DNA of 64,000 nt, from positions 9,751,501-9,815,500 of the forward strand of contig WHVY01000004.1 in NCBI GenBank assembly GCA_022266195.1, written 5' to 3'. The notes under the pieces are model-generated. The model was not told where the DNA came from. It searched no databases and saw nothing but the letters and a program-made list of their open reading frames with translations. Source of the stretch: Tetranychus cinnabarinus. Its lineage: Eukaryota; Arthropoda; Arachnida; Trombidiformes; Tetranychidae. Below are positions 1-13,587 of this stretch, one piece after another. The position numbers were made by a program, and so were the translations under genes. The first letter of the stretch is position 1. Each line of letters opens with the position of its first letter.

Positions 1-3000
1 ATGCATCTTCATCTTCAGCATCAGCACCAGCATCCCAATCATCCGCATCATCATCATCATCGGCATCTGCATCAGCATCACAATCATCTCATGGTCCTGT
101 AACTTCACATCAATCAACGCCAATTAGTAGTCTTCAACAATTGGAACAAATGGTCATGCCTCACCTTAATTCGTCTTCATCAACAGCGGCTCCAACAAAT
201 AAAATTAACTCAATATCTTCGATAATCTCATCGGCATCTTCATCGTCAAACAACAGCAGCTCTTCCAATCAATATTATCCAACAATGTCTGGAAGCAATA
301 TTCATGCACCTCAACAGCAGCAACAACAACAAGCTCAAAAGTCAGATCAACAATCAACATCAAATATGTATCCAAGATTTCCATCACCATCGCCAAACTT
401 CATCAGGCTCTGGAAATTATTATGGTAACTCAGGTTATCCACCAAATAACTCTTCTTCATGGAGACCACCAACTGCAGGAAGTCAACCAACAACTGGTCC
501 AGGCTCAAACTCCATGTCAAATACTCAATCACCTATGAATTCATCGATACCGTATTCACCAGCATCTCAAATTGACACACAATCTCAAAGTAAAGAAGTT
601 CCATCCCCTGGTATCTCTAGAACTCTGAGTAAGTAGAGAAAAAATTATATGCATAATTTATAAATATAATATAAAGATATAAAGATATAAAGATATAAAG
701 ATATATAGATATAATGATTATAATGTTTTAAATATGATGATTCATATCTATTAGCTACTTTATTATTGATTACTCATTATCATTTGGGAGGAAATAATAG
801 CAAGAAAGTGAAATTTTCTTGAACTTTCTTTAACTCAATTGAATAATTTTGATACTTTATTTTGTCTTTAATTATTGTCAATTACTAATAATTTATTTTT
901 TTATAATTTTATTTTCCTTATTGTCTTTGATTATGCAGCATCGACTGGTCAATCTGTCGGTCCCAACACGATGACGTCAACAACGTCTAATAATAATTCA
1001 AACTCAATGACTGGACAGCAATATTCCATGTTTGATAACCAGAGTTACTCTGCAAGCTCTCCTTCTATTGATAATTCAAATTATCAAACCCAGTCAAGCT
1101 CGAAGCAAGACATTGTAAATAAGAATGTAATGTCTCCTCGTAATTCAAGCTCTAATCAGCAATCTCAACAACCGATGTCTCCATTCAATTTCCGGAATAT
1201 CGAAGCGAATAAGACATCTTCTTTTGGATCACCACAAATTGTTAAAGATGATAGTGGCTCTGAAAGTAAAGGTGACAATGATAAACAACAAGGGAATGAT
1301 ACATCGAATTCTAATATTTATAGTGTTTTATCAAGTTCATCGAATGCTGGTGGAGATAACAGAAATTCTCGTACAAACACTCCATCAAATGAAACATTAA
1401 CAACAAGATCGTCTCAAGAAAATATGAATCCTCCTGGTCCACCTAGTCGACCAGGATTAGATTCTGGATACCATTCAAATTACATGTCTGGTCCTAATGA
1501 ACCGAGTTACGGTATGGGTCAACAGCAGGCACCACCACAACAACAACAATCATCATCATCGGATAATTCAATGTACTCGAATCAACAACCAGGATCTCAA
1601 CCTCAGTCAAGTTGGGATTATGGTAGTGGTTATAATCAAAGTTATGATATGAATATGAGTAATGATGGTGGTATGAATCCATCATACATGGGTCCTGATT
1701 CAATGATGTATAGTCAGAATTATAATCAAGGTCCAGGAATGCCTCCAGGAATGATGGGAAACCAAATGAATCAAAATGAATATGGAAGTGGTTCTGTAAA
1801 TAATGACATGAGTCAAAATTATGATCCATACGGTGATACTTTTGATCAAGAGCCACCAATAGCTAAGAAGAAGGGTAAAGGTCGTCCAAGGAAAGATCCA
1901 TCTGAACCCAAGAAAGAGAAGAAACCTCGAGCTCCTAGAGCACCTAAAGGAGCTGGTACTCGAGGTAGAGGAAGAGGAGCGCGAAGCTCCCCTGAATCTC
2001 GTATGGGCGCATCACCAATACAACCTTCACCCATTATGCCTGGCTCTATGACACCTGGTTATGATAACTCATATTCAATGGGTGGTAATCCAAATGAAAT
2101 GTATCCAAATGTAATGAGTTCAGGTTCACCATATCCAGGACCTGGTAGCCAAATGAGTATGGACTCTAATATGAGTGGAGGAATGTCTTATCCACCTCCA
2201 CCTCCTCAACATGCTCCACTTCCCCATCAAATGAATCCTCATAGTCAAGACATGTATGGTCAATTACCACCACCTGACTTTCAACATCGTCCAGATTTAT
2301 CAAATGAAATGATGTATCCTCCTCCTCCTGATCCTTCAAGAATTCCAGTTAATGAACAAGCAACTTATAAACCATTGCCTCCTGATGGTCCAATGTCTTA
2401 CGATTCTCAACACGTCCAAGATGCATCTCCACAACTTAATCAACCACAACATCCTCAACAAACACTAACTGATGAAGATCCTGATATAATGCAACATCAA
2501 GCACAACCACAGGAACAATCACAGATGCAACAGTTACAACCGCAGTCCCAGCAATCACAAGAATCACAGCAACATTTAGATAAAAATATCGAGGAAACAA
2601 GTGCTGGACAAACTCAACAACTTGAATTATCGAATGATAATACAGTGGAGAATGAATTTTCTAAATCATTGCGTGATGAAACAATGACTCAATCTTCTTC
2701 ATCTGAAACAATTAATAGTACAGGTAGTAATGAGGTTCAACCTGGTGATTTGAATGATACAAGTAATGCATTTCATGATCCAAATTTAACTGATACTACA
2801 AGTGGAAATTTTTTCGGTGTGACGGGAGATGAAAGCTCAATGACTCAAAATGTAAATATAAATCAAGATGAACAACAACAACAACAGCAACAGCAACAAT
2901 CACATGAAGATGAACCTAAGCAGCATAGTGACGAACCACATCAACAACAAGAATCAAAGCAACAAGAGCTTTGCAACGAAAGTTTTGTGCACAAAGATTA

Positions 3001-6000
3001 TTTATCATCAATGGATCAAAATTTTCCAAACCAAAGTTCAACTCCACCACCACCAGTTGAAGCTCCTCAGTTACTTCCTCCACCTCCTGATTTACCGCCA
3101 CAATTACCAGAAAATAGCTGTGATGATAGTGTTGTTATTAGTAAAATGGAGTTTAATGAAGAACAGACTCCTTCCAGTACACCCGTTAAAAGGAAAGCCA
3201 AGAAAAGAAAAGCTAAAGATATGAAGGATGGTGTTCCTTTTGATGAAGGTCCTTTTATGAGTGAAGGTGGTCATCAGACTTTTTTTTCGGAAGATGGTCA
3301 AGGGAGTAAAAAGAAGAAACGGAAAAGAAAGAAGAAAGAAGAAAACGAAGATGCAGGAGAAGAGTTTGGTGAAGTTGGTGCTATTATAGAAGGACCAGCT
3401 GATGATCCAGAGAAAAGTAAGAAGAAGAAGAAGAAGAAGCCAAAAAAGAAAGTAAATGAAGAAGAGAAAGAAGACGAAGTGAAACCAAGTGATGATACTT
3501 TAGTTGAAGGTGAAATCAGTGTTCCACTGATTGGTGAGATTGAGAATGCACCCGAAGATACAACTTTTGATGGATCATTGGGAAACATTGAAGATACTTC
3601 TTTGACCAAATCAAAATCTTCCGGAAAGAAAAAGAGACCAAGTAGAGCAAAACCAAAATTGAAAGATGATTCTGGTAAAAGTAAAAAGAAATTACCCAAA
3701 TTGGCGCTTAAATTTGGCAAATCAAAGAAAAGAAAGCGACTTGGATCTTCAGATGCATCAGACATTGAAAAGACACCACCACCGTCTCCAGAAGATCCTG
3801 ACAGTGCAGCATTAAAACGTAGAAGTGCTCGTAATACTAAACGACAAAAGTATACGGATGACATTGATTTAGACCTTTCAGCTGATGATGCAGATCCATT
3901 GGAAGCTGCTAAGCTAGATGGATCAATAGGACCAAGTGACAAGAAAATTATTGATAGTAATGTTCAAGTGACCAAAATCAGTGAAGATACAATGGTTGTT
4001 GAGAAGATTATGAGCTCACGAATGGGTGAACGAGAACTTGAGGCAGAAGAAGGTGAAGATCTGAATGGAGTACAAACCATTCAAGTGGAAGAGTATTATG
4101 TAAAATACAAGAATCTCTCTTATCTTCATTGTGAATGGAGAACTGAAGAAGAGCTTGAAATGGGAGACAAAAGAGTAAATCAAAAAATTAAAAGATGGAA
4201 ACAAAAGAAGGAAAGTGAAATTGACATAAATTTCTTGGATGATGAACTTTTTAATCCTGATTATACCGAAGTGGATCGTATTTTGGATGTTCAAGAAATT
4301 GAAGAGACAATTGAAGAAGAAGTCGAAGTTGATGATGACGACGAAGATTCACGAAGTGACACTAAAGTTGATATATTACCAGTTATTTTGAACCCAGAAA
4401 GTAAAACTGAAGAAGGTGATGTATCTGAGAAAATGAAATGTGAATCAATAGATACAGGAGTTACAATTGCTGCTGTTCCCATAATGCCAGAATCTAGTGA
4501 TTTACAATCTAAAATTGAAGCTGACAACAAAATTGACGATGAAGTTGGTCTTAAAATCGAGACTGATCCCACAAATGAGCCTTGTGTAGACGAAAAACAA
4601 GGTGACACTGAAATTCAGAATCAAAAAATTGAAATGAAAGTAGCTGAAAGTGATGAACAACAGACCAAAAGCGAATCTTTTGAATCTGAAAATGTTTCGG
4701 AAGCTACTGAAGATAAATCTGATCAAGAAATTGCCAAAACGATAGATACCAATATCGATGTAAATATCTCTGCCGAGGTAATTGGAGAACCGTCTGTTGA
4801 TAATTCTGGCGAAAAGAAAGATGAAATTCCATGCGAGGAACAAGAAAAGCCAGAAGACGATCAAATAATTACCGAGAAGGAAGTTAAAATTGATGAAGGT
4901 CAATTAAACGACGTTAAAGACGAATCAAAGGAAAATATCGAAAATAAAGTTCCAGTTGAAAGTGAATCAAATGTACTACCAGTTAAACGTAAGAAGAAAG
5001 TTTTACGAAAGAAAACAACTCGTCATTATTTAGTGAAATGGAGAGCATTGCCTTACGAAGAAAGTACTTGGGAACTCGAAGACGATTTAGATCCTTTGAA
5101 AATCGCTCATTTTTGGAAGTTTAAAAGTCCACCTCCAAAAGATAAATGGAAACCGAAGAAACGACCTAAAGCCAATGAATGGAAAAAATTGGACTCATCT
5201 CCTGCTTATAAAGCAGGCAATACCTTGAGAGAGTATCAATTAGAAGGAGTTAATTGGTTAATGTTTTGTTGGCATAATGGGTAAGTCAAAGAAGCAAAAT
5301 TATCCTTAATTATTATATTTTATTGGATAACTTTTATGGATGGAATATCAATTTGATTTTTGTTTGTTTGTCTTTTCATTTTAGTCGAAATTGTATTCTT
5401 GCCGATGAAATGGGTCTTGGTAAAACCATTCAATCAATCTCTTTTATTCAAGAAATGTTCAAATATGGAGTTACTGGACCTTTTCTAGTTATTGCCCCAC
5501 TTTCAACTATCGGCAATTGGCAACGTGAGTTTGAAACTTGGACTGATCTTAATGTTATTACTTATCATGGAAGCTCAGCAAGTCGTAATATGTTACAAGA
5601 ATATGAAATGTATTACAAGAAAGAGAATGGTGAAAGACATGAAGGTTTTTACAAGTTTCAAGTTATGATAACAACCTTTGAAATTGTTCTCACTGATTGC
5701 CTTGAACTTCGTGAAATCCATTGGAGAGCTTGTATCATTGATGAAGCTCATCGATTGAAAAATCGAAATTGTAAATTACTCGAAGGATTGAGACTTTTAA
5801 ATATGGAACATCGAGTTCTTCTTACTGGAACACCATTACAGAATAATGTAGAAGAATTGTTTAGTTTACTTAATTTCCTTGAACCAAATCAATTTTCATC
5901 TTCTGAAATATTTATGGCCGAATTTGGTGATCTCAAGACTGAAGATCAAGTTGATAAACTGAAAGCTCTTCTCAAACCAATGATGTTGAGAAGATTGAAG

Positions 6001-9000
6001 GAAGATGTTGAAAAGAGTTTAGCTCCTAAAGAAGAGACCATCATTGAGGTTGAACTTACTAATGTACAAAAGAAATATTATCGAGCTATTTTGGAAAGAA
6101 ATTTCCAATTTTTGACCAAAGGAAATAGTAAAACTAATGTTCCAAATTTGATGAATACTATGATGGAACTGCGAAAATGTTGTATTCATCCTTACCTGAT
6201 TAATGGAGCCGAAGAACAAATAATTCATGAATACAAGCAGAATAAAGGAGATTCTCCAACTTTTCTTCTTGATGCACTTGTCCATGCATCTGGTAAACTT
6301 GTGCTTATTGACAAACTGTTGCCTCGTTTGAAAGCAGATGGACATCGAGTATTAATTTTCTCTCAAATGGTTCGTTGTTTGGACATTTTAGAGGATTATT
6401 TATGTCAGAAGAAGTATCCCTTTGAACGTATCGATGGAAGAGTTCGAGGTAACATGAGACAAGCAGCAATTGACAGATTTTCAAAACCAGGATCTGATCG
6501 ATTTGTGTTTTTATTATGTACCCGAGCTGGTGGTCTTGGTATCAACTTGACTGCAGCTGATACTGTGATAATTTTTGATTCTGATTGGAATCCTCAAAAC
6601 GATTTACAAGCACAAGCTCGTTGTCACCGTATTGGTCAATCAAAGATGGTTAAAGTTTATCGATTGATTTGTCGTAACACCTATGAACGTGAAATGTTTG
6701 ACAAGGCTTCTTTGAAACTTGGTTTGGATCGAGCTGTTTTACAATCAATGAATTCCAATGCAGCTGGCTTAGGTGAAAATGGCCTTTCAAAGAGTGATGT
6801 AGAAGATTTACTCAGAAAAGGAGCTTATGGAGCCATCATGGACGATGATAATGCTGGTGACAAATTTTGTGAAGAAGACATTGAGCAAATTTTACAACGT
6901 AGAACCCAAATTATTACTTTGGAAAGCGAAGAGAAAGGAAGTACTTTCTCTAAAGCATCTTTTGCTGCTTCCGATAATAGATCTGACATTGAAATAGATG
7001 ATCCTAATTTCTGGGAAAAATGGGCAAAGAAGGCTCAACTTGATGTAGATGAGTTAACTGGTAAAAATGATTTAATTGTCCAAGAACCTCGACGTCGAAC
7101 ACAAACCAAAAGATTTGGTCAAGATGAGCAAATGTTGGAGATTTCTGATGCTGATTCCAGTGATGAGGACGAAGAGAATGTTTCAACCCGAACTCGTGGA
7201 GGAAAAACCAAGTTCAAGTTGAAGAAAGGTAAACGAGGTCGTGAACGAGAAGATGAGTTTATGGAAGACTTTGCACCTGGTAATTGGACCAAAGCAGAAT
7301 GTTATCAAGTCGAGAAAGGTTTACTTTGTTATGGTTGGGGACGATGGGACAAATACCTTGAGACTGGTATTTTCAAAAGACACATAACTATTCAGGACAT
7401 TGAACATGTTGCTCAAGTAATTATGCTTCAATGTCTTCAAAATGGTCGTGGTGATGATAAGAAGAAAGAGCTGACATTTTATTGGGACATAATATCTCCT
7501 AGTGATTATAAAGTGGAAGATGCTAAAGTGAGCAAAATAAGTGTCGAAGAAGAGAATATAGTTCCATCTCCATCTTCAGGCTCATCACGAAGAAGATCAA
7601 AGAAATCAAAATTAATTGCTCAACCAGTTGTCCAACCCATGTTACCAAACGAAGCACCTGAATTTTCCTTGATTTCATATGACTGGGCAAAAGAAGACTT
7701 ATACAACCCTGACTTGTTGTTACCTGAAGATTATCGAAATCACGTTATCAAGATATCAAACAAAATATTGCTCAGATTTAAACTTCTATGGTACTTAAAG
7801 ACTGAGATATTTGGTGAACTCAGTGATAAGATTTGTAAAGATATTTCTTATCGAGATGCTCCTTTCTCGCCTCCAATTCGAGATGGTTATCCAGGATTAC
7901 CACCATGGTGGGATGAAGATGCTGATAAATCATTGCTCATGGGAGTTTACAAACACGGTTATGATCGTTATAATCGTATGCGTTTAGATCCAGCTTTGTG
8001 TTTTCTGACTCGATGTGGTCCTCCAGATGGAACAGCCTTAATTGCAGAACTTCAATCTGATGATATCAACAAAGAAGATGATGATGAAAACGAAGCTTCC
8101 GAAGTTGTAAATAACGAGTTTGCACCGAAAGATGATTCTAAAGGAAAAGAAGGTTTACCAAGCGGTAATGAAGAGTATATGCCTTTTCCATTACCTGGTG
8201 ATTTGAATAAACGTTTCCGAAATTTGATATCAGCATACCAAAGAAATGTTAAGAAGCAAGAGCGACTTGAACGTAATGAAGCTGTTATGCGGGAGAAGAG
8301 ACGTGAAGCTGCACAAAGAAGGTGGTCCAAAAAAGATGACTCAGATTTTTACAGAACAATCATTTCTTTCGGTGTCGAGTATAACAAGGATACCAACCAA
8401 TACGAATGGTCCAGATTTAGATTGTTGTCTAAACTGGACAAAAAATCTGATGAATCTCTAACTGAGTACTTTAAATCGTTTTTTGCTATGTGTAAAAAAG
8501 TTACTGGACGTTCACTCTCAGAAGAAGAAGAAAATTACAATTATTTGGTGGATCCTATTTCTGAAGATAAAGCTACTCGTGCTCTTGCTCGTATCGAGCT
8601 TTTGTGTAAAATTCGAGAGGATATTTTACCTCATCCTGAACTTGATGACAGGTTAACTCTTTGTCAAACATCAATTGATCTTCCAGATTGGTGGATATGT
8701 GGTCGTCATGATAAAGACCTTTTAGTAGGAGCTGCTAAATATGGTTTGAATCGTCTCGACATAAACCTTATGAATGATCCTGAATTATCGTTTATGAAAA
8801 TATTCCGTAATGATGATGCTGAATCTAAATCTAAGGCAGAAGTGAAACAAAGCCAGGAAAGTGTAAAGAGAGAGACAACACTTGAGATCAATAAAATTGA
8901 AGCAAAACCCAAAACAAAGGATCAAAGTCCAAAAGGGTCAGAAAGTGTTAAGAAATTAATCAAAGAGAGTATCGAAGATAAAATGGATAAAGAAGTAAAA

Positions 9001-12000
9001 AAATCGGACGATGTTGAAGAGATTAAAACTGAAGTCGCTGATGATGAAAAGATACCATCCGAATCAAACGATGCCAAAGTTTCAGATGATCAATCTAGTG
9101 ATTTAAAATCAAATGAAGCTGAAGCTGAAGAAGCATCGATGGAAGAGAAAGAAAAATCAGAGACAAAAGATGAATCTTCAAGTAAACCAGAAGATCTTGA
9201 AAAAATGGACGTTGATGAAACTAATGAAAAGGAGTCTCAATCTAAATCAGATGATCAAGAAGGAGAAGACGAGATCAACAAGTTAGCTGAAGAAAAAGTC
9301 AGCGACGAAGAAAATTCAAAAATGGAAAAAGAGAAAGATCAAGAAAATGTTTCCAATGAAGATGATGAGAAGCGATCTACCAAAGAAGAAGATGATTCAC
9401 AGAAACAGGCAGATATGTCTGTGGACGGAGATCAAGAGAGACCTTGTGAATCATCAGAAAATAATATTTCTGGAGAAAAGAAAGAAGACGCTGAAGAATC
9501 TCAAGTTCCTTCGGAAGTTGATAAATCAATTGATGAGACTAAAGAAAAGGATGAGTTAGAAGCTCAAGAGGAAAAAGAAACCACAGAAGAGGAACCAAAA
9601 ACGGAAGAAGAAAAGGAAGGTAAAGTTTCCAATGTTGAAGATTCTGAAGAGAAACCAGAAGAGAGCAAAGTTGATGGCGCTGAGGACAGTGAAAAGATAC
9701 CTGAGGAAGAAAGTAAGATCAATAATGAAAATGAATTAGAAAAGGCTGACGATCTTTCGAAGAGTGCTGAAAAAGAAGATGATTCAAAAGAAAAGATTGA
9801 TGAATCTTCGATGAAAGAGAAAGAGTTAGATGAATCTACCGAAAGTCAAGAATCAAAGGTCAAATCTGAATCAGAAGCCGAAAAGAAATCTCATCCAACT
9901 CATATGGAGATAACTATTGTGAAAAACGAAACAACTCCAGTCGAATCTAAAGTTGCTTCTGGCAATATTTTAGAGAACGATCCTAACTTCTTTTCACAAT
10001 CAACTGATAATTTCGCAAGTCGTGGATTCATTCGATGGCCAAAAGAACGTGTACTTATTGTACGTTTAGAGCAAATTTGTCATTGCGTTGAAAAGAATGA
10101 ATGGCCTTTCTGTAAACAAAATCTGTTTACCGCTCTTGCAACTGTACCATCAACACCAAGTATTGCAACAGCTGATAGTTCACCTCGAGCTGCTTCTCCA
10201 GTCAGCATTTCTAGTATGAGTAGAGAGCCTACACCTCAAGCAACTCCTGACAATACACCTCGTCATGAATCAGTTTCACCATCACCTGATCCATTCATGT
10301 TTGATGTAGCCAATGCTTCTGGAATGATTGATTCTGGAGGTCGACTTCGATCAAGAGGTCGACGAAGACGTCGTTATGAAATGGATCCACCTGATAGAGT
10401 TAAATTACGAAATTTACTTTCTCAACCTGACACTCCAATGCAATCATCAAAGAAGAACCTGTCTCAACACAGCAGTCAAATGTTGGCAAATACTCCTCCC
10501 TTTTTGCCTCCTTTGTTTTCGATGTCTCTTCCTAACTTCAGGAATGAGATGGCCAATGATGATAAAGGATCTTCGATTCTTATGGCTCATTCTCATTCAC
10601 ATGGTTCATCCAGCAAATCTCGTTCCCATGCACCTCCACCACCAACTGTTGGGCATCCTTTCGCTTCTTTATCGTCCATTAAAACTCCTCTCACTTCTCC
10701 AATATCTGACCATGCTAACAAATCCAGTAAGTCACAAGGAGCACCACCACCTGCTCATTCTTCATCAAACACTAAACGCACACCAAATCTCGACACATTG
10801 GATCTCAAATTTGCTAAACCAGTACCTGGTCAACAACCAATGACTCCTGCATCCAAGCCATTGCCACCTCCTGATAAGGTGGTTAAACGATCATCTACAC
10901 CTGTATCCTTATCATCAGTACTTGACTTGAGTGGTCCCATAAGGAAAGATTCTAGTTCAGATCGTTCCAAAGAGGATGACTCTTCAGCCTCCGGACCATT
11001 AACTTCACCAACTTTAACTAGTCGAGGCAAATCAGGTAAACGTATTGGAAGACGCATAGATGATCTTGCAACTAACTTGTTGCAACGAAAGAAGATGCAG
11101 CAAGAAAAACAAGATGATCCAGTGCCAGAGAAACCTAAATTGTCAAGTCCAATGGGCGCTGCTAGAGAATTAAAAGCGCGTTCTGAGCTGGATAAGGTCG
11201 AAACACGAGGTTCATCAAGTTCAAAAGATCGTACTAGAACACCCCCAGCAGCTCATTCCTCTTCTCGTTCGTCTTCAATGTCTGCATCTCTTGCTCGAGA
11301 TATGCAAATGAAACCTCCAGAAAAAGCAAACTTTGCTACTCCTAAAGTATTTCCACCTCGTTCTGGACACAAAGAATCAACATCATCATCTCGACAACAA
11401 TCTGTATCAGCTGATATTGCAGGAAATCTCTCATCAAATTTACCCAAATTAGATGCAAGTTTTCTGGATCAAACCACCCAATTGAAGAAGTACCTTGAAG
11501 AACATCCCGAGCTTTTAACCAATCCTAACTTTGTTAGTGCATTTGCAAATTTAACTGGTTCTTCTCCCTTATCAGCTAATGTAAGTCAAATTCATCAAAT
11601 CTAAAATCAATATTTTAATTTTCTTTTTGGCTACAATACATAATATCTCATTTAATTTTAATATTTTCTTTGAATATCTACAGACGCAGCTTTTAGAGCT
11701 ACCCGATAACAGGAAAAGAAGCTCTCGTCGTTCAAAGGATGTTCCTCAACATACACCACCCAAAACACAGTCCTTACCACCACCAGCACCAATGTCAAGC
11801 CATCAATCGTTGGCTAATCCACTGGGCTTTTCCGCTGATGAACATATCCCATTAGTTAATAGACTAAATGGAAAGAAGGTATGATTTCTCAATTATTTTA
11901 ATCGTTGAAAAGCAAAGCCAATAATGCGAAGCAAACTTTGGTTGCATTACTGTCTTATCAATGGTTTTTGTAATTTCTCATGATTCTTATATTTAATTTC

Positions 12001-13587
12001 TTTACCTCATCTAATTTAGCTCTCTGGATCAAAAGCTCCCACTCTTAAGCAACTTCCTGATTTCTTGAAGAAAAATCCAATGTACGAACTCGATCCCAAG
12101 TACGCAAATCTACTTAGAGATAGCCGTTCATCCTCTAAAGCATCGGTATGTAATTTTTTAAATTAATCAATGAGCAGTATTAATGTCATGTAATTTCATC
12201 TTATTTGGTTATAACCTTTCTTTTTTCTCTCAATTTTCAGTCCTCACACTCAAGAGATGTTCCTGCTCCGAGCACTATCCGAACTCGAACAAGTGATCGC
12301 AAATCAGGAGAAAGTAGTAACAACAAATCTAAAAATAGTACAAATGAGTTGAGTCCTCGTCGGGCAACAGCTGCATCGTTATTAGCTAACCAAGCAGCTG
12401 CTAATGCTACCGCTATATCATCAGCGACAACTTCAACCACGCCCGCAACAAGTTCTAGTTTTGGATTTCCACCTTCTACTCTCAATCCATTTGGAGGAAA
12501 TTCTAATCTTCTATCGAATTCCTTCCATAAAATGCTCATGGATCCAAACTTTATCTCAGCAGCAGCTGGTATGAGCTCTGCTTCATCAGGATCTAGAAGT
12601 AACAATAATAATGTATCATCATCTTCGGCAGCAACAACATCAACTAGTTCAGCAGCAAATGCGGCCTCTTCAATGCTTTTCCCATTCGGAATGGGCTTAG
12701 CCAATCCACTTTTCAACCTTCCAGGCCTAGGATTGAATTCTGGTTTCAATCCATTCTCAGTCCCAGGGCTTGGTACTGAAGGTAGTAAAAAGAAAGATCA
12801 TGGCTCTTCAAGCAGCAGTGCAGATAAAAATAAGAGTAGTTCTGATAAATCTGGATCCAGTAGTCATAAAAGTGGTAAAAACTCAAGCTCCAAAAATGCT
12901 AACCAAAATCCGAATCAAAACCCGAACCAAAACCCAAGCCCCAATTTGAATGACCCTGCAAGCTTTTATAACTCTCTTCCATTCCTTTATTCAAATAGTC
13001 TTCTTTACAGTCATCTCGGACTCGGAGGATTCTCCATGCCTCCCTCTCCTTTCGCATCTTTAGCACAAAGTGGATTTATGAATGGATTAGGTAATTTAGC
13101 AGGGTTAGGAACAACTTCATCTACCTCAACAACAACCACCACATCATCTGCATCTCCTTCTCTTGCGAAGGGTTCCAAATCCTCCTCCAGTCATGCTAAA
13201 ACTAAAAACAGTCCAAGTTCGAGTTCCAGCCAACCCAACACCAATCCAACTCCTAGTTCATCTAAACACCCAAGAGGGTCGTCATCTTCCGCTTCATCTA
13301 TGAAAAGTCCAACTCACTCTATACCTCAACAAGCTAAGTCAACTTCAAACGTTTCTGGTCCCACCATGACTCCATCCATGACTGGAGCTGCTGGCTTAGC
13401 TGATTCAGATGATGAAAGCTTAAGATCATTAATGGGACAAGAGGACGACGAAGATGATCTCAATGGAGACTTGGAAGACTCTAATGAAAATCTCGACACC
13501 GATACAGATTCCTTAGTTGATACTGCTATTAAAAAGAGCAAACTGCGATCTAATGTTAAATCTAATATGAAAAGTGGCGTCAGATAA
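1..13587 (+). CDS. kis: Kismet/CHD7-type (CHD6-9) chromatin remodelling ATPase, 5' partial
   Basis: An ATP-dependent nucleosome remodeller acting in the nucleus, of the CHD6-9 (subfamily III) group. Exons seen: <1-628, 939-5280, 5385-11580, 11684-11878, 12020-12145 and 12241-13587 (TAA); every junction is GT-AG and keeps frame. About 4,280 residues lie in the window. In order: a Q/S/N/P/M-rich N-terminus; an AT-hook-like GRPRK stretch near 1880; lysine-rich blocks (3190-3480); chromodomain 1 (3990-4200, VEKIMSSR, YVKYKNLSYLHCEW); chromodomain 2, split (4259-5110); a SNF2 ATPase with motif I DEMGLGKT (5404-5427) and DEAH (5740-5751); helicase C ending near QARCHRIGQ (about 6615); a SANT-like block (7279-7440); LPDWWICGRHDKDLL (about 8680); an acidic linker (8815-9960); WPKERV (10035); and a BRK domain across exons 4-5 (11843-12100). 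Match to the CHD7 family is near-continuous from the chromodomains through the ATPase. One odd point is a single-base frame break near 399. The start codon is outside the window. Confidence 0.96.
399..400 (+). other. kis: One-base frame break in the first kismet exon
   Basis: From position 3 to about 398 the exon is open in frame 3 (S/A/Q-rich, then FPSPSPN). That frame hits TAA at 426-428. From 400 the same low-complexity style continues in frame 1 (SSGSGNYYGNSGYPPNN) up to the donor at 629, and only frame 1 joins exon 2 correctly (A at 628 + CA at 939 gives Thr). Ignoring one T of the TT at 399-400 restores continuity. No GT-AG pair nearby removes a suitable length. A consensus or assembly error is likeliest; a real allele is possible. 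Confidence 0.8.
673..712 (+). repeat. AAAGATAT octamer tandem repeat in kismet intron
   Basis: Four exact tandem copies of AAAGATAT (673-704) followed by one copy with a single change (705-712), inside the 310 bp intron at 629-938. It looks like ordinary intronic microsatellite sequence. Confidence 0.85.
4287..5012 (+). other. kis: Acidic insertion (~240 aa) inside kismet chromodomain 2
   Basis: The first strand of chromodomain 2 (YTEVDRILD, ending near 4286) and its continuation (TRHYLVKWRALPYEESTWEL, from 5015) are separated by about 240 open codons. The insert is rich in Glu, Asp, Lys and Ser. In CHD7 relatives only about a dozen residues lie between these parts. Codon use and composition match the other acidic linkers of the gene, and there is no stop codon, so I read it as coding rather than as a retained intron. 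It would form a long disordered loop between the first strand and the rest of the fold. Confidence 0.7.
8815..9960 (+). other. kis: Acidic E/K/S/D-rich low-complexity linker in kismet
   Basis: About 380 codons of nearly pure Glu/Lys/Asp/Ser (KEKDELEAQEEKE style) lie between the LPDWWICGRHDKD segment and the next conserved block, RGFIRWPKERVLIVRLEQICHCVEKNEWP. It is predicted to be disordered. It stays open in one frame with no stop codon, which supports coding. It has no recognisable fold, and its high charge makes antisense reading frames look artificially long. Confidence 0.75.
11843..12100 (+). other. kis: BRK domain of kismet, split by an intron
   Basis: HIPLVNRLNGKK at the end of exon 4 (to 11878) joins in phase 0 to LSGSKAPTLKQLPDFLKKNPMYELDP in exon 5 (from 12020). 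This matches the BRK pattern of a conserved VN-R-TGK-L-G--AP segment followed by a hydrophobic helix and a -P-Y- ending. A preceding short piece, SFLDQTTQLKKYLEEHPEL (about 11458), resembles only the helix of another BRK and I do not count it as a second domain. Confidence 0.8.

Noticed and set aside
3298..3942. A 214-codon frame on the minus strand inside kismet
   Set aside because: It is the antisense of Lys/Glu/Ser-rich coding sequence and reads as Phe/Ser/Leu runs. The plus-strand frame is clearly conserved.
12237..12749. A 170-codon minus-strand frame inside the last kismet exon
   Set aside because: Antisense shadow of Ser/Ala/Thr-rich coding sequence, with no domain and no splice support.
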